Source: Alitta virens
Lineage: Eukaryota; Annelida; Polychaeta; Phyllodocida; Nereididae
Reading direction: 5' to 3'
Length of the DNA: 64,000 nucleotides
NCBI GenBank assembly: GCA_932294295.1
Contig: OW028573.1
Span: 1,746,001 to 1,810,000 of the forward strand
Shown piece by piece: positions 51,292 through 60,339 of the stretch. The notes under the pieces were generated by a model. It saw only the letters and a list, made by a program, of their open reading frames with translations, had not been told where the DNA came from and did no database searches. How positions within the stretch are numbered: position 1 is the first letter of the stretch; every line of letters starts with the position of its first letter. Position numbers and translations under genes: made by a program.

Positions 51292-52704
51292 ATGAGTCAG
51301 GAGGTGTTAGATGATGCATACATAGGTTATTCTGAGGAATTAGCTATTTTCCAGAAACCTATTCAGAATGTAGGCATTAAGAATACACATGTGACAGCAT
51401 TCTACCCTGTTAACGACTTTTCAACACAAGGTGTTATTCAGTTTCAAGTAACCAATAATAGTAGTAACTATTTAGACTTACGTAGAACAAGGCTTAATAT
51501 TACATGTAAAGTAGTAAGGCAGAATGGTGATAAGATTGAGCCTGTCACTGTAGCAAGTGCTAGGAATAAAAGATCTAAAGAGGAAGAAGAGACACCGGCT
51601 ACAGCCAGCACTGCTACAGCAACAACTGATAACAAGGCATCTGTTGGAGTTGTTAACAATTTTATGCATTCGATGTTCAGTCGTGTTGATGTATCCCTAC
51701 AGAACAAGGTGTTAACTCACTCTGACGAGTCATACCCCTATCTTGCTTATTTCAAAGCTTTACTACACTCAAACACTGAGCTGAAAGAAACAACACTGCA
51801 GATGGGGATGTTTTACAAAGATACACCAGGCGAATTAGAAGACCCTAACTGGCAGTTAGGCGATAACAAAGGTTTGAGCAAACGATCAAGCTTTTTTGCC
51901 AGCTCTCATGAAGTTGATATGTCCGGACATCTGTATTGTGATGTGTTAGACATATATAAGTTCATTCCAAACGGTGTGAGTTTAGGTATTACATTATATC
52001 CCAGTACACCAGAGTTCTGCTTGATGGCTCCAGAGGTAACAGTGGGTACCTACAAAGTGCAGATTACTAGAGCTTCTTTGAGTGTTTCAATGATAGAAGT
52101 AATTCCTGAAATATTGGTTTCACATGCCGAAATAATGCTGAATAAACCTGCAATTTTTCCATACATTAAAACGGAGGTTAAGAAATTCACTCTAGGTAAA
52201 GGCCAGTTCTCATGCACAGTTAACGATCCATTCACAGGTCGTATACCGTGTGAACTGGTGTGCGGACTTGTTACAGATGTAGGTAACCATGGTACATTGT
52301 TCACTAACCCTTTTATGTTTGAGCATGCATCGCTCAACTTTATTCAGGTCACAGTGGACGGTCAGGATCTAGGCCAAGGTCCTATCACACCATTATATAA
52401 GAGCAAGGTCGAGGCAAGTTCATACATTGATGCATACAAAACTTTGTGCGGTATAGAATATAGTGATCACTTCAATCCTCTGACAAAGGAGGAGTATATG
52501 AAAGGTTACACATTTTATAGATTTGTTGCTGGTTCGCAATGCGATTCTAATAATGATGATGTACTCCCTCTGAAACGTTCAGGAAATTTACGCATTAGTT
52601 TAAGATTTTCTGATGCTTTACCTGAACCAACAACTCTAATTGTTTTTGCAAAGTTCCCTGCCTCAGTTATGATTGATAAATACCGTAGTGTCACTGATAT
52701 ATAG
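51292..52704 (+). CDS. Major capsid protein, Polinton double-jelly-roll type
   Basis: 470 residues, one exon. The N-terminus (ELAIFQKPIQNVGI followed by NDFSTQGVIQFQV and YLDLRRTRLNI) and the central FMHSMFSRVDVSLQNKVL with YPYLAYFKALL are the signature of the 'F54H12.2-like' proteins found across invertebrate genomes, which are Polinton major capsid proteins. Size fits a double jelly roll that forms trimeric hexon-like capsomers. A low-complexity Glu/Ala/Thr insert at about residues 95-113 (KEEEETPATAS) is likely a surface loop. The ORF is intact from ATG to TAG. Position between the basic ORF and the packaging ATPase is as expected. Confidence 0.9.
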   Translation: MSQEVLDDAYIGYSEELAIFQKPIQNVGIKNTHVTAFYPVNDFSTQGVIQFQVTNNSSNYLDLRRTRLNITCKVVRQNGDKIEPVTVASARNKRSKEEEETPATASTATATTDNKASVGVVNNFMHSMFSRVDVSLQNKVLTHSDESYPYLAYFKALLHSNTELKETTLQMGMFYKDTPGELEDPNWQLGDNKGLSKRSSFFASSHEVDMSGHLYCDVLDIYKFIPNGVSLGITLYPSTPEFCLMAPEVTVGTYKVQITRASLSVSMIEVIPEILVSHAEIMLNKPAIFPYIKTEVKKFTLGKGQFSCTVNDPFTGRIPCELVCGLVTDVGNHGTLFTNPFMFEHASLNFIQVTVDGQDLGQGPITPLYKSKVEASSYIDAYKTLCGIEYSDHFNPLTKEEYMKGYTFYRFVAGSQCDSNNDDVLPLKRSGNLRISLRFSDALPEPTTLIVFAKFPASVMIDKYRSVTDI

Positions 52705-52738
52705 CTAGTTGATAAACAGTTGTTGCAGAGGGAACATC

Positions 52739-53425
52739 ATGGCAGAGTCATCTAGGAATATATGTTTAATACCGTTTACACTCCCTCAGAATATGTCTGT
52801 ACAAGGTTCAACACAAGCAGGCAAAACAGAATTCGTCAAACGTTTACTCTTGAATTACAAGACAATGTTCACGCCTCTAGTTAACAAAATTATATATGTA
52901 TATTCCGTATGGCAGGGCAAGTTTGATCACTTGGAAAGTACCTTGGGCGATATAATAGAGTTTAGGAAAGATATTCCATCAAAAGAGTATTTAATAAACC
53001 TGTGGGAGGAAACCAGAGCACCAAGTTTACTCGTACTCGACGATCAGATGAGTAATTTGAGTGATAACCGACAAGGCGCACATGTAGCTGAGATAGTGTG
53101 TGTCCTCAGTCACCACTGTCATGTATCGTGTATTATAACGTTACAGGACATGTTTTATGAAAGTAAAGCAGCTAGATTAATAAGTAGAAACTCACACTGT
53201 ATATGTCTATTTCGTAATCATAGAAATGGCAGACAGGTGTCAACTTTAGCAAGCCAAATATTACCTGGTCAAACCAAATATTTTATGGATAGTTATGAAC
53301 GTGCTACTAAACACAACTATGGTTATTTAATAGTTGATTTATCACCCAATGGTGATGATAGATATAAATTACGTTCTAATATATTTCCAGGCGAGGAAAC
53401 AGTTGTGTTTTTACCGCAGTCATGA
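52739..53425 (+). CDS. Packaging ATPase, A32/FtsK-HerA type
   Basis: 228 residues from the ATG at 52739; an upstream TTG at 52709 is not a likely eukaryotic start. Walker A is GSTQAGKT (residues 23-30), Walker B LLVLDDQ (D101, D102), followed by ITLQDMFY as the sensor region. This is the genome-packaging motor of Polintons, adintoviruses and NCLDV. The ancestral stop codon overlaps a copy of the next gene's start (TCATGA), but a 149-bp tandem duplication of the gene's end now separates it from the intact downstream ORF. Confidence 0.93.
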   Translation: MAESSRNICLIPFTLPQNMSVQGSTQAGKTEFVKRLLLNYKTMFTPLVNKIIYVYSVWQGKFDHLESTLGDIIEFRKDIPSKEYLINLWEETRAPSLLVLDDQMSNLSDNRQGAHVAEIVCVLSHHCHVSCIITLQDMFYESKAARLISRNSHCICLFRNHRNGRQVSTLASQILPGQTKYFMDSYERATKHNYGYLIVDLSPNGDDRYKLRSNIFPGEETVVFLPQS

Positions 53426-53591
53426 AACTGGTTAAGGATAGTAATGAACGTGCTACTAAACACAACTATAGTACTGGTTAGTTGTAATTGATTATCACCC
53501 AATGCTCATGATGGATATAAATTACGTTCTAATATCTTTTCAGGTGTGGTAACAGTCGTGTTGTTCCCACAGTCATGAAACTGGTTAAGGA
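53287..53591 (+). repeat. Tandem duplication of the ATPase gene end (149-bp unit)
   Basis: Unit 1 (53287-53435) is the ATPase 3' end plus the start of the next gene; unit 2 begins at 53436 with GGATAGTAATGAACGTGCTA and runs through a second TCATGAAACTGG at about 53571-53582. Unit 2 is diverged and no longer codes (stop at 53479-53481). It leaves a 19-codon decoy ORF from 53424 and the real start at 53575. Confidence 0.9.
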
Positions 53592-53901
53592 AAACATAAC
53601 ATTCTTAAAGGCTGTTGCATCGCTTAAGAAGAATCAGGTTAAAACGCTCTTGTCACATGTAAACAGGAATCAAGTACTAGTTGTAACAGAAATAGCTAGG
53701 AATATACTTACAGGCGTTGTAACGCTTCCTCGCAAGTATAAAAGTTCCCTCAAAACGTACAAACGCGTCATTAGAGAATTATCTAGCAACGACACAACAT
53801 TCAGAACTAAACGTTATTTAATATATAGTAAAGCTGACATTGTATCGCTTTTGGTCAAAAGCGTGCTCTCTAAACTCGTGAAAGTTGTTGGTCATGGCTG
53901 A
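53575..53901 (+). CDS. Small conserved Polinton protein (108 aa), function unknown
   Basis: The pattern, ARNILTGVVTL followed by YKSSLKTYKRVIREL, a KK/TKR turn and a hydrophobic C-terminal helix (LLVKSVLSKLVKVV), fits a small protein that recurs next to the ATPase in Polinton/adintovirus genomes, where 'HNLLxGNVPL…L.KYK..IR.L' is conserved. Its role is not settled; a minor virion or membrane-active protein has been suggested by its basic and amphipathic character. The stop overlaps the next ATG by 8 bases (ATGGCTGA). Confidence 0.65.
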   Translation: MKLVKENITFLKAVASLKKNQVKTLLSHVNRNQVLVVTEIARNILTGVVTLPRKYKSSLKTYKRVIRELSSNDTTFRTKRYLIYSKADIVSLLVKSVLSKLVKVVGHG

Positions 53902-54292
53902 GGAGAATGTTGTTATACCTCGAGACAAGTACAACAGAATGGTGGAACAGCTCAAAAACAGTAAAGACGATAAATTAACACAATCAACTAATGACAATAG
54001 GGAGGAGGCTGCACTAACACAGTCTGCAGATATTAAACACTCTGACGATGTAACACAACAACGTGATGATTCGATAGTTGTACACACGCCAAGAACAAGA
54101 GACGACATTGTTCTCAACGACGCCTTTCACCCTCCTGGTCTTAAGAATAAGGATATTGATATATTTATGAAAAAGTTCGATAAAAAACAAAAAAAATCTA
54201 GGCGTAATATAAAAACTAAGGTCACCCCATCGAAATCGCATACCTCACGGAAGTCCAAGCTTAAAGCAAACTGGATCAGTATTACAAAATGA
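53894..54292 (+). CDS. Small charged element protein, probably shortened (132 aa)
   Basis: Start chosen at 53894 (MAEENVVIPRDKYNRM), overlapping the previous stop. Polinton genomes usually carry, at this place, a protein beginning with a 'V.IP.D.Y.R' phrase and an acidic, low-complexity middle; this fits. The C-terminus is very basic (KKSRRNIK, then KSHTSRKSKLK), like the tail of the basic protein at 50818-51279. After the stop, the DNA encoding the tail is repeated twice in decayed form, so the gene probably lost its natural end. No enzymatic motif. Confidence 0.55.
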   Translation: MAEENVVIPRDKYNRMVEQLKNSKDDKLTQSTNDNREEAALTQSADIKHSDDVTQQRDDSIVVHTPRTRDDIVLNDAFHPPGLKNKDIDIFMKKFDKKQKKSRRNIKTKVTPSKSHTSRKSKLKANWISITK

Positions 54293-54490
54293 TAAACATA
54301 TGAAGTTTGATAACAAAATCTAGGAACAATATGAAAGTAGTATCACATACCACAAGAAGTCTAAAGCAAATGGGATTGGTATTACAAATGATAACGTATG
54401 AACATTAATGTTTAATAAACAATCGAAATCACCTACCACAAGGAGGTCTAAGCTTAAGCTAACTGGATCAGTATTACAAAACGATAGCAC
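54187..54490 (+). repeat. Three decayed copies of the preceding gene's 3' end
   Basis: AAAAAATCTAGGCGTAATAT…TGGATCAGTATTACAAAATGAT is followed by AAAATCTAGGAACAATATGA…GGATTGGTATTACAAATGAT (from 54315) and then by AATCGAAATCACCTACC…CTGGATCAGTATTACAAAACGAT (to about 54485). Periods are irregular (about 105-125 bp). Only the first copy is coding. Confidence 0.75.
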
Positions 54491-54628
54491 TGTATTGTGA
54501 TGCTAAAACAATATGTGGTTATTTAAGGACATAATCAGTAGTACTATGATGCGGTTGTGTTTGATGTTATTACAGTTGGCACACGTGTATGCCATACATA
54601 TCAGCTTAATGCAGACCGTTAAGCAGAG

Positions 54629-54636
54629 TATAAAAG
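54629..54636 (+). promoter_or_regulatory. TATA box of the PC4-domain gene
   Basis: TATAAAAG about 100 bp upstream of the ATG at 54730. A start of transcription about 30 bp downstream would fall after the in-frame ATG at 54646, which argues for the 54730 start. Confidence 0.6.
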
Positions 54637-54729
54637 ACCTAATACATGCAGACAGTTCACACACCAATCGACCTAAGAGTTCTACAGCATATTATCAGAT
54701 CGTCACACTGTGTTTATCTACTCAATACG

Positions 54730-55603
54730 ATGGCAACCAGTCCGTTAACAGGCGCATATTACAACCAGTGTGGAACCAAGGTAAAGGGCCAGTTCCTCTG
54801 GTTCAGAGAGATAAACTCTAGGAAGTTCTTATCCCTCCAGAGGTACAGAGGAAAGGTCTCCCTGCACATTCGTGTTTACACCATTGACGATCAGGATTAT
54901 TGCCTTATCCCCACAAAGAAAGGGGCTATGCTTGACAAACAACAAACCAGGGATCTAATGACCACAATGCATGAGCTTGCAACGTTCATAGGAGTCGTAA
55001 GTAATTTAACACTAAACATAATACACACTGTACATGTTGATATGCATGACACTACTATTTCTTATCACTTTGCAGGTTGCACCAAACAGCATAACCCACT
55101 CAGATGACGATGGCATTGCTGATGAAACCCTTACACCTGATGCCATGGTTGATGATGTAGAATGGGGTATCGATGGTAGAGAGCTGTCTGCCGATAATGA
55201 TGATATGGACGAATACTCCCAGAATATTTATAAAGTGCACATTGGGAAGAACGTTCACTGCAGGGCAAAGAAAGCATCGAACACCGTAGACGTGCGCCAT
55301 AGTTTCTTTCGCAACATGTCCACCACATCTGAGCACCCTACACAGAGGGGAATTAAGTTGACCAAGTATGAGTTTACCAAGCTTCTTAAGTACCTCCCTC
55401 AGCTGGAAGCGAAATGGAAGGGCTTGGCTGACTTAGCAGCCTGTTACACAACACACACAACTCCAGATGCCCTCCAAGCATGCCACCACTGCACGCCTAA
55501 ACCCTTACCTCCTAAACCCCTGATCATCCGTTCAAATACGAGGGAGCCTGGTGCCGCAACTTCAACAACCGCGATAATTGACGAGTTACCTGTGATTCAA
55601 TAA
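54730..55603 (+). CDS. Double PC4-domain protein (264 aa), probable ssDNA-binding/transcription factor
   Basis: Two exons, 54730-54996 and 55076-55603; the 79-bp intron has GTAAGT and TTTGCAG ends and joins in phase. First PC4-like repeat, about residues 22-85: REINSRKFLSLQRYRGKV, a strand pair, then PTKKGAMLDKQQ and a helix. An acidic linker (SDDDG to DDMDEY) follows. The second, about residues 135-195, has YKVHIGKNVHC, VDVRHSFF and RGIKLTKYEFTKLL. These match the beta-beta-beta-beta-alpha pattern of PC4/p15 (SUB1) and its 'KKGISL' motif. PC4 folds bind single-stranded DNA and act in transcription. In an element with a protein-primed polymerase, this could be the replication SSB, or a late transcription factor; that choice is inference. 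The C-terminus is Pro/Thr-rich. Confidence 0.72.
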
Positions 55604-56224
55604 CTACATGCTGACAACCACCCCTGTATCTGCAAAACTCATAACATTATAGCTAGATCGTTGTACCAGTACATATCTGTTATAAAACGGTATATTGTAG
55701 TACTATACTCTCCATGTTACGACTGTATATGCTATGCTTATAATTGTCACACTTTACCATCACAATGCATACATGTATTACTCTATATATACTGCATATT
55801 ATACTATACTGTGTCTCTATTATATATCTTGTCAATACATACCATTGTGCATTATAATGTATCCATGTATACTACTAATATATCTCTTGTAATTACATTT
55901 ACTCCAGTTATTTGTAACTTATGCTGTAACCATGTATACCATAATAAATATATCTCCGTCAACTCATTCTGTGTGCTATATCACTCAATTTGTCAAAGTA
56001 TATGTTGTAACCATGTATACCATGATAAATATATATCCATTAACGCATTCTGTGTTCTATATCACTCAATTTGTCAGAGTATAAGTACGTTGTTATAGTA
56101 CACGGCTACCGCCCTCCCTTGATGCATGTCATGATCCACTTTAATGAGATGCGTTAATACTGGTTACTACCACTGCCCCCAAGGTGTGTACATAACGAGA
56201 GTCGTTAATGTGTTTCTCACCCAG
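55604..56224. other. Spacer before the CARD gene
   Basis: AT-rich, non-coding. It holds the 81-bp repeats and an intact but low-complexity 145-codon frame (55661-56098) dominated by Tyr, Ile, Cys and Ser, which arises from the repeat composition and is not taken as a gene. Confidence 0.55.
55922..56083. repeat. 81-bp tandem repeat, two copies
   Basis: GTAACCATGTATACCATRAT recurs at 55926 and 56007, and the following ATTCTGTGTNCTATATCACT stretch is also duplicated, with about 90% identity. Confidence 0.9.
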
Positions 56225-56234
56225 TATATATAAA
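56225..56234 (+). promoter_or_regulatory. TATA box of the CARD gene
   Basis: TATATATAAA 56-65 bp upstream of the ATG at 56290, with a plausible transcript start near 56260. Confidence 0.65.
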
Positions 56235-56289
56235 GAAGTTTTAACCATAAGTGAGCAGATATTATCCTAGTACTATCACATAGCTCGCT

Positions 56290-57029
56290 ATGGAAATATT
56301 AAGGGATTACGCCGATGTATTAATCAATATGACTAATACCAACGAAATATGCATAATACTGCGTTGTGAAGGTTTGCTTAAGGATTCTGATCTACTTCTT
56401 ATCAGATCTAAAACAACACGATTCGATAAAACGAAGCTTTTGTTAAAAACATTGTATTCAGGGAAGAGTTACAAAGGTACAGCACTATTTTTTAAGTATC
56501 TGCAAAGGGAGTACAAGAGCGTTGTCAACACAATTCCTGAACTCATAGGAGGTAGCCGTACAAGTCTAACAATTAATACGGCATTAACACTCTGTGTTAT
56601 GTGTACAGACGGCGATGTAACCATTCAGCTGACAGATAATCAGGTTAGTAATACATATGTGTTTACATATTGCACTAGTATTTGATACACATTCTTTAAC
56701 TATAATCCTATTCTCATTTTGTTTAGGATGATGTTCTTAAAGAGGAGTTGACTGTATCATTACCACTTCAACAGTTTGTGAACATGGTATACTATATACC
56801 TGCCTTAGCCTTTGATGATATTGATACAACTGCGCATCTTGGGTGTTTCTACTACTTAATTAAGGAAGGATGTACCACAACGGTATGCAGGACTACTAAT
56901 AGCTCTAAGAAGGATGAACATGTGTCCTTAACTTCTGAGGACTTACAGACCATTAATATGTTGTTAGAACATGTTGAACATGCTGTTCCAGAAATGACTC
57001 TTCTAACACCTCACTTTTGTTACATCTAG
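56290..57029 (+). CDS. CARD-containing element protein (218 aa)
   Basis: Two exons, 56290-56643 and 56727-57029; the 83-bp intron (GTTAGT…GTTTAG) joins in phase. Residues about 3-88 follow the six-helix CARD pattern: LRDYADVLINMT (H1), EICIILRCEGLL (H2), KDSDLLLIRSK (H3), TRFDKTKLLLKTLYSG (H4), YKGTALFFKYLQRE (H5) and YKSVVNTIPEL (H6). The G-LL-SD, R…K-LL and F-L positions are those conserved in CARDs of caspases, Apaf-1, NLR and MAVS-type proteins. CARDs bind other CARDs in apoptosis and innate immune signalling. Residues about 96-215 form two strand-rich repeats each ending in a helix (SLPLQQFVNMVYY and SLTSEDLQTINMLL), which resemble the PC4 repeats of the neighbouring gene. The role is unknown; interference with host death or sensing is an inference. 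A DED is a less good fit. Confidence 0.7.
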
Positions 57030-57975
57030 TCATATACTGTTAACCGTTCAATATATATCCTAAGTAAGCTATTATATATATATATATACAATGATTACGA
57101 TAACACATAAATGACTGTTCATTTATAATATTTTTAATGCACCGTCAACTACTACATATCATATCAAACAATTGTGCGCGTTACATGTCATTATGGACTG
57201 CATAATAAAGAGTACGCTTGCAATGCTGTTGTTGTTGTTGTTCATCTCGTACATGTCCAACACAAATCATTTACCATATAACGTTACATTACATACATCT
57301 CATGCATTCCGGACATACACCATTTAACATAATAACATTACATCGCATATTTATACTACAGATTACGTCTGCACTGCTGTTGCTGTTCGTCTAGTACATT
57401 CATAACATAATCAGTTAACATGCATCATAACATAATCAGTTAACATGCATTCCTGCCATAAACCAGTTAACATATAATAACATTACATCTCATACATCTA
57501 ACATTACATTGTTCGCCTACAAACGATTATAGACAGTATACTACAGATTGTGCCTGCACTGCTGTTGCTGTTCACCTCGTACAGGCAGGGTATAATCAGT
57601 TGACATATTAAACGCATAACTGTACTGCAGCTACATATTACGTTACCAGTTATATATACACCTTGATAACACTGTCTTTATTAAACACATTTGTAACAAT
57701 GCTACATATTAACAAGTTCTCAACTGTACTACAGTTGTGTCTAAAGTACATTAAAATAAAATAGTATGTAATAAAACTCAAGCTGATTACAGCCGTCATG
57801 TATATGGACATATCTACCAGAGAGAGGACCCTGCTATAGCACTTATCGCATATGCATATATAATACTATGCTAAGGTAAACTACCGCTGCTACAATATAA
57901 CGCTAGCTCGTGCTAATATAATGATCAAGCTTGTTACAAACCATCATACATATAGATACACGACGCAAAGGTATC
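57030..57975. repeat. Repeat-rich spacer between the convergent gene blocks
   Basis: Non-coding. A (TA)n run is at 57073-57089. A diverged unit, with CTGCACTGCTGTTGCTGTTC, CTCGTACA and ATAATCAGTTAACAT words, recurs at about 57215, 57368 and 57551. It separates the forward genes from the leftward genes and should contain both sets of 3' ends. Confidence 0.6.
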
Positions 57976-58664
57976 CTAAACTGGTGTACCGTGGCCGGTG
58001 AACGCCCTCAACTTTGATCTGTAATCTGGAGGTGACCCGTCAGCAGCGGGATTGGTATAAGTCAGCTTGACTTTCACGTCGGCGGTGGGTCCATCAGCGA
58101 TTGTACTTGTAAGAGGTGTGGTGGTTGAGCTGCAGGCAGTGGCATCGTGAGTGGTGGGTGTGCACAGAAGTTCTGCAACAGTGCTATCAGCTCGGGTAGA
58201 GTCGTCACACGAGCTACAATAAGAGTCAACGTTATATATAAGTTATACAGTGTGATAGCATTACATTACATAACTACAGTTATCTGTACTGATAATAACA
58301 CCGTATAGATATGTACAACAGGTCTGTAATTGCATCTGTTACTATACAATAGTATGATATGTACAACAACTCATCAGTAACATGAATGTAGCGCTGCAAT
58401 GGTACGATATATATCAGATATACTGTATACATATAGATGTATGTATACAGTACACTAGCAAATAACATGACAATATATACAATGTATACCTGCTACTATT
58501 GGATGTTGTGCTATTTCGCCGCAGTCTATTACGTGCTCCTGTAAGAGTGTGGCGAGCCATGCTGACGACACCTGTCAGTACTGCCGTACCGGCGGCAGGG
58601 TCTCTCTGTAGGATAAATAAGCAGCATTGTATTCAGACAACCATGAAAAAGTATAGTACAGCTG

Positions 58665-58697
<33 letters not shown>

Positions 58698-59374
58698 ATG
58701 TACAGTATGAAGTGTAACCATATCGCACCGCAAGAGAGCTGGTACATGTATAATGTTAAAAAGAAAATGGACAACAATAACACACGTAGTACTACCATGT
58801 ATAAGGACTATATTGCACAATACATATATACTGTTAAGAATATACAGCCGTGTCAGTAATATGTACTATATATATCTATATTTACAGTGTACTATATACA
58901 ACAATAACGTACCTTATAGAGCCAAACGCCAACACAAGTTAGTATAATCACTAACAACACCGTGGAGATTGTGGGTATAACAATAGCTAACGTGTTGTTA
59001 GAATTGTTAACAACTCTGCCACGTGATCCAAGGTTGTAGGTTCCGAGCCCCGGGTTCTGCATCTCTGTGACCTTCATACGCGAGCAAACAACATGCGCGG
59101 CTACATCGTGAGTAGGAGGGGTGTGCAGGTTGCAATAACGTGTGCCAGTCATGTCTATGAAGGATAGAAGACTGTACTCCATTGACGAAAACTCCTCGAT
59201 TGGTACATGATCAAGAGATGGTGAAGTAGTACAATCAGCCCTAATACTACGGCCATCATCCACAACTTTACACAAGCACATACGACTAGCGCATATGTAG
59301 CGGTATCCGTCAGTACTTAATACCAGTGCTGCTGCGAATAGAAGGCTAAAAGACTGTCTCAATAAATTTTCCAT
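57976..59374 (-). CDS. Type I membrane protein A with LRRNT-like ectodomain (271 aa)
   Basis: Minus-strand exons 58913-59374, 58490-58605 and 57976-58213 (TAG) join in phase. Signal peptide about residues 1-23 (LLRQSFSLLFAAALVLSTDG). The ectodomain has CxxxxxCLC, a DGR-S-RADCT step, LDHVPIEEF and LLSFIDMTGTRYC, like the N-terminal cap plus first repeat of a leucine-rich-repeat protein. One N-glycosylation site is NNSN. Then comes a transmembrane helix at about 129-150 (LAIVIPTISTVLLVIILTCV), with WLYK at the cytosolic face, an Arg-rich tail (exon 2) and a Ser/Thr-rich tail. It is a paralogue of the gene at 60340-61158. The role is unknown; a receptor-like or envelope-like protein is possible. 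Exon 3 is notably GC-richer than its surroundings. Confidence 0.72.
58664..58697. repeat. (CA)n(TA)n microsatellite in an intron
   Basis: A run of CA then TA dinucleotides inside the first intron of membrane gene A. Confidence 0.9.
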
Positions 59375-59469
59375 GTTATCTCTTTGACTGTCCAGAACAG
59401 AGTGAATAGAAACCCCCCAGATTGTAAGGGTTCATTATGTAATTACCCTCGTGATTTATTATATAATTA

Positions 59470-59502
59470 ACACCCCCTTAAGATTTCTTTAAACGGGGGT
59501 GT
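59470..59502. promoter_or_regulatory. GC-armed hairpin upstream of membrane gene A
   Basis: ACACCCCCTTA pairs with TTAAACGGGGGTGT around a short AT loop. It lies about 100 bp upstream of the ATG at 59374, in a C-tract-rich patch (CCCCCC at about 59413). Could be a promoter element or structured repeat. Confidence 0.45.
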
Positions 59503-59790
59503 CAAACAATATTAGGTAATTAGCAGGGTGGTGTCAACTACTTAGGTAATACAGGCTGTTATAAACACAGTGATGCTAACAGTTCAAACACTACTACAAT
59601 AGGTCATTGTGTATGAACAATAGTCTAGCTGTCTATCATAATATATCCTGCAGGATTATTGACAAATTACAAATTATGTATTAACTAGTAAATGATGGAA
59701 CTACACTGTATTATAATTATGTGTAGCGCTGAACCCATCCAACCCTAATACATGGATAACAAGTAATGATTACGCGTATATATCAAATAT

Positions 59791-60226
59791 GATATATAGC
59801 AATAATAAGTATACTACATAGGTGTATTATGACCCAATAACTTTATTATTATATACTATGCATGTTACGATACATTAATGAGACATTTGGTGGTGGATGT
59901 TATACATATATATTATATCCTCAATCATGTGTATTATTAACAGAGAGATATATAGCAATAATAGACATACTACACAAGTGTATTATTATCAAGTAACTTT
60001 ATTATATACTATGTATGTAACGATACATTAATGAGACACCAGTAGTGGGTGTTATGCATATATATCCACAATCATATGTATTATTAACGGAGATATATAA
60101 CTGTAAATAGGCATACTACATAGATGTATTATGACCAAATAACTTTATCATATACATTTAATGAGACACTTGGTAGTGTATGTTATACATATATTATATC
60201 CACAATCATATGTATTATTAACACTG
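59791..60226. repeat. ~150-bp tandem repeat, three copies
   Basis: Copies start with GATATATA at 59791, 59947 and 60092. Each contains CATACTACA, TGTATTAT, AATAACTTTAT, TTAATGAGACA and TGTATTATTAACA. Identity is roughly 85%. It lies between the two paralogous membrane genes. Confidence 0.85.
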
Positions 60227-60339
60227 CAATATGTACTACTGTGTGAGAACATTTAGTAGTACTTTAACGCTAGTATCTACAAGGATATATGCTGATATTA
60301 ACAAGTCTGCGCCGACGTTTATTAACGATGTCACGAGTG

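Noticed and set aside
53424..53481. 19-codon ORF after the ATPase stop
   Set aside because: A by-product of the tandem duplication: a copy of the next gene's start joined to repeated ATPase DNA.
54646..54729. Upstream in-frame ATG as start of the PC4 gene
   Set aside because: Lies only about 10 bp after the TATA box, so it is probably not in the transcript; adds no domain.
55661..56098. 145-codon plus-strand ORF in the element
   Set aside because: Tyr/Ile/Cys/Ser-rich, built from AT-rich tandem repeats, with no promoter spacing or family pattern.
57205..57600. Regularly spaced repeats suggesting a CRISPR-like array
   Set aside because: Eukaryotic DNA, units diverged and unevenly spaced; simple decayed tandem repeat.
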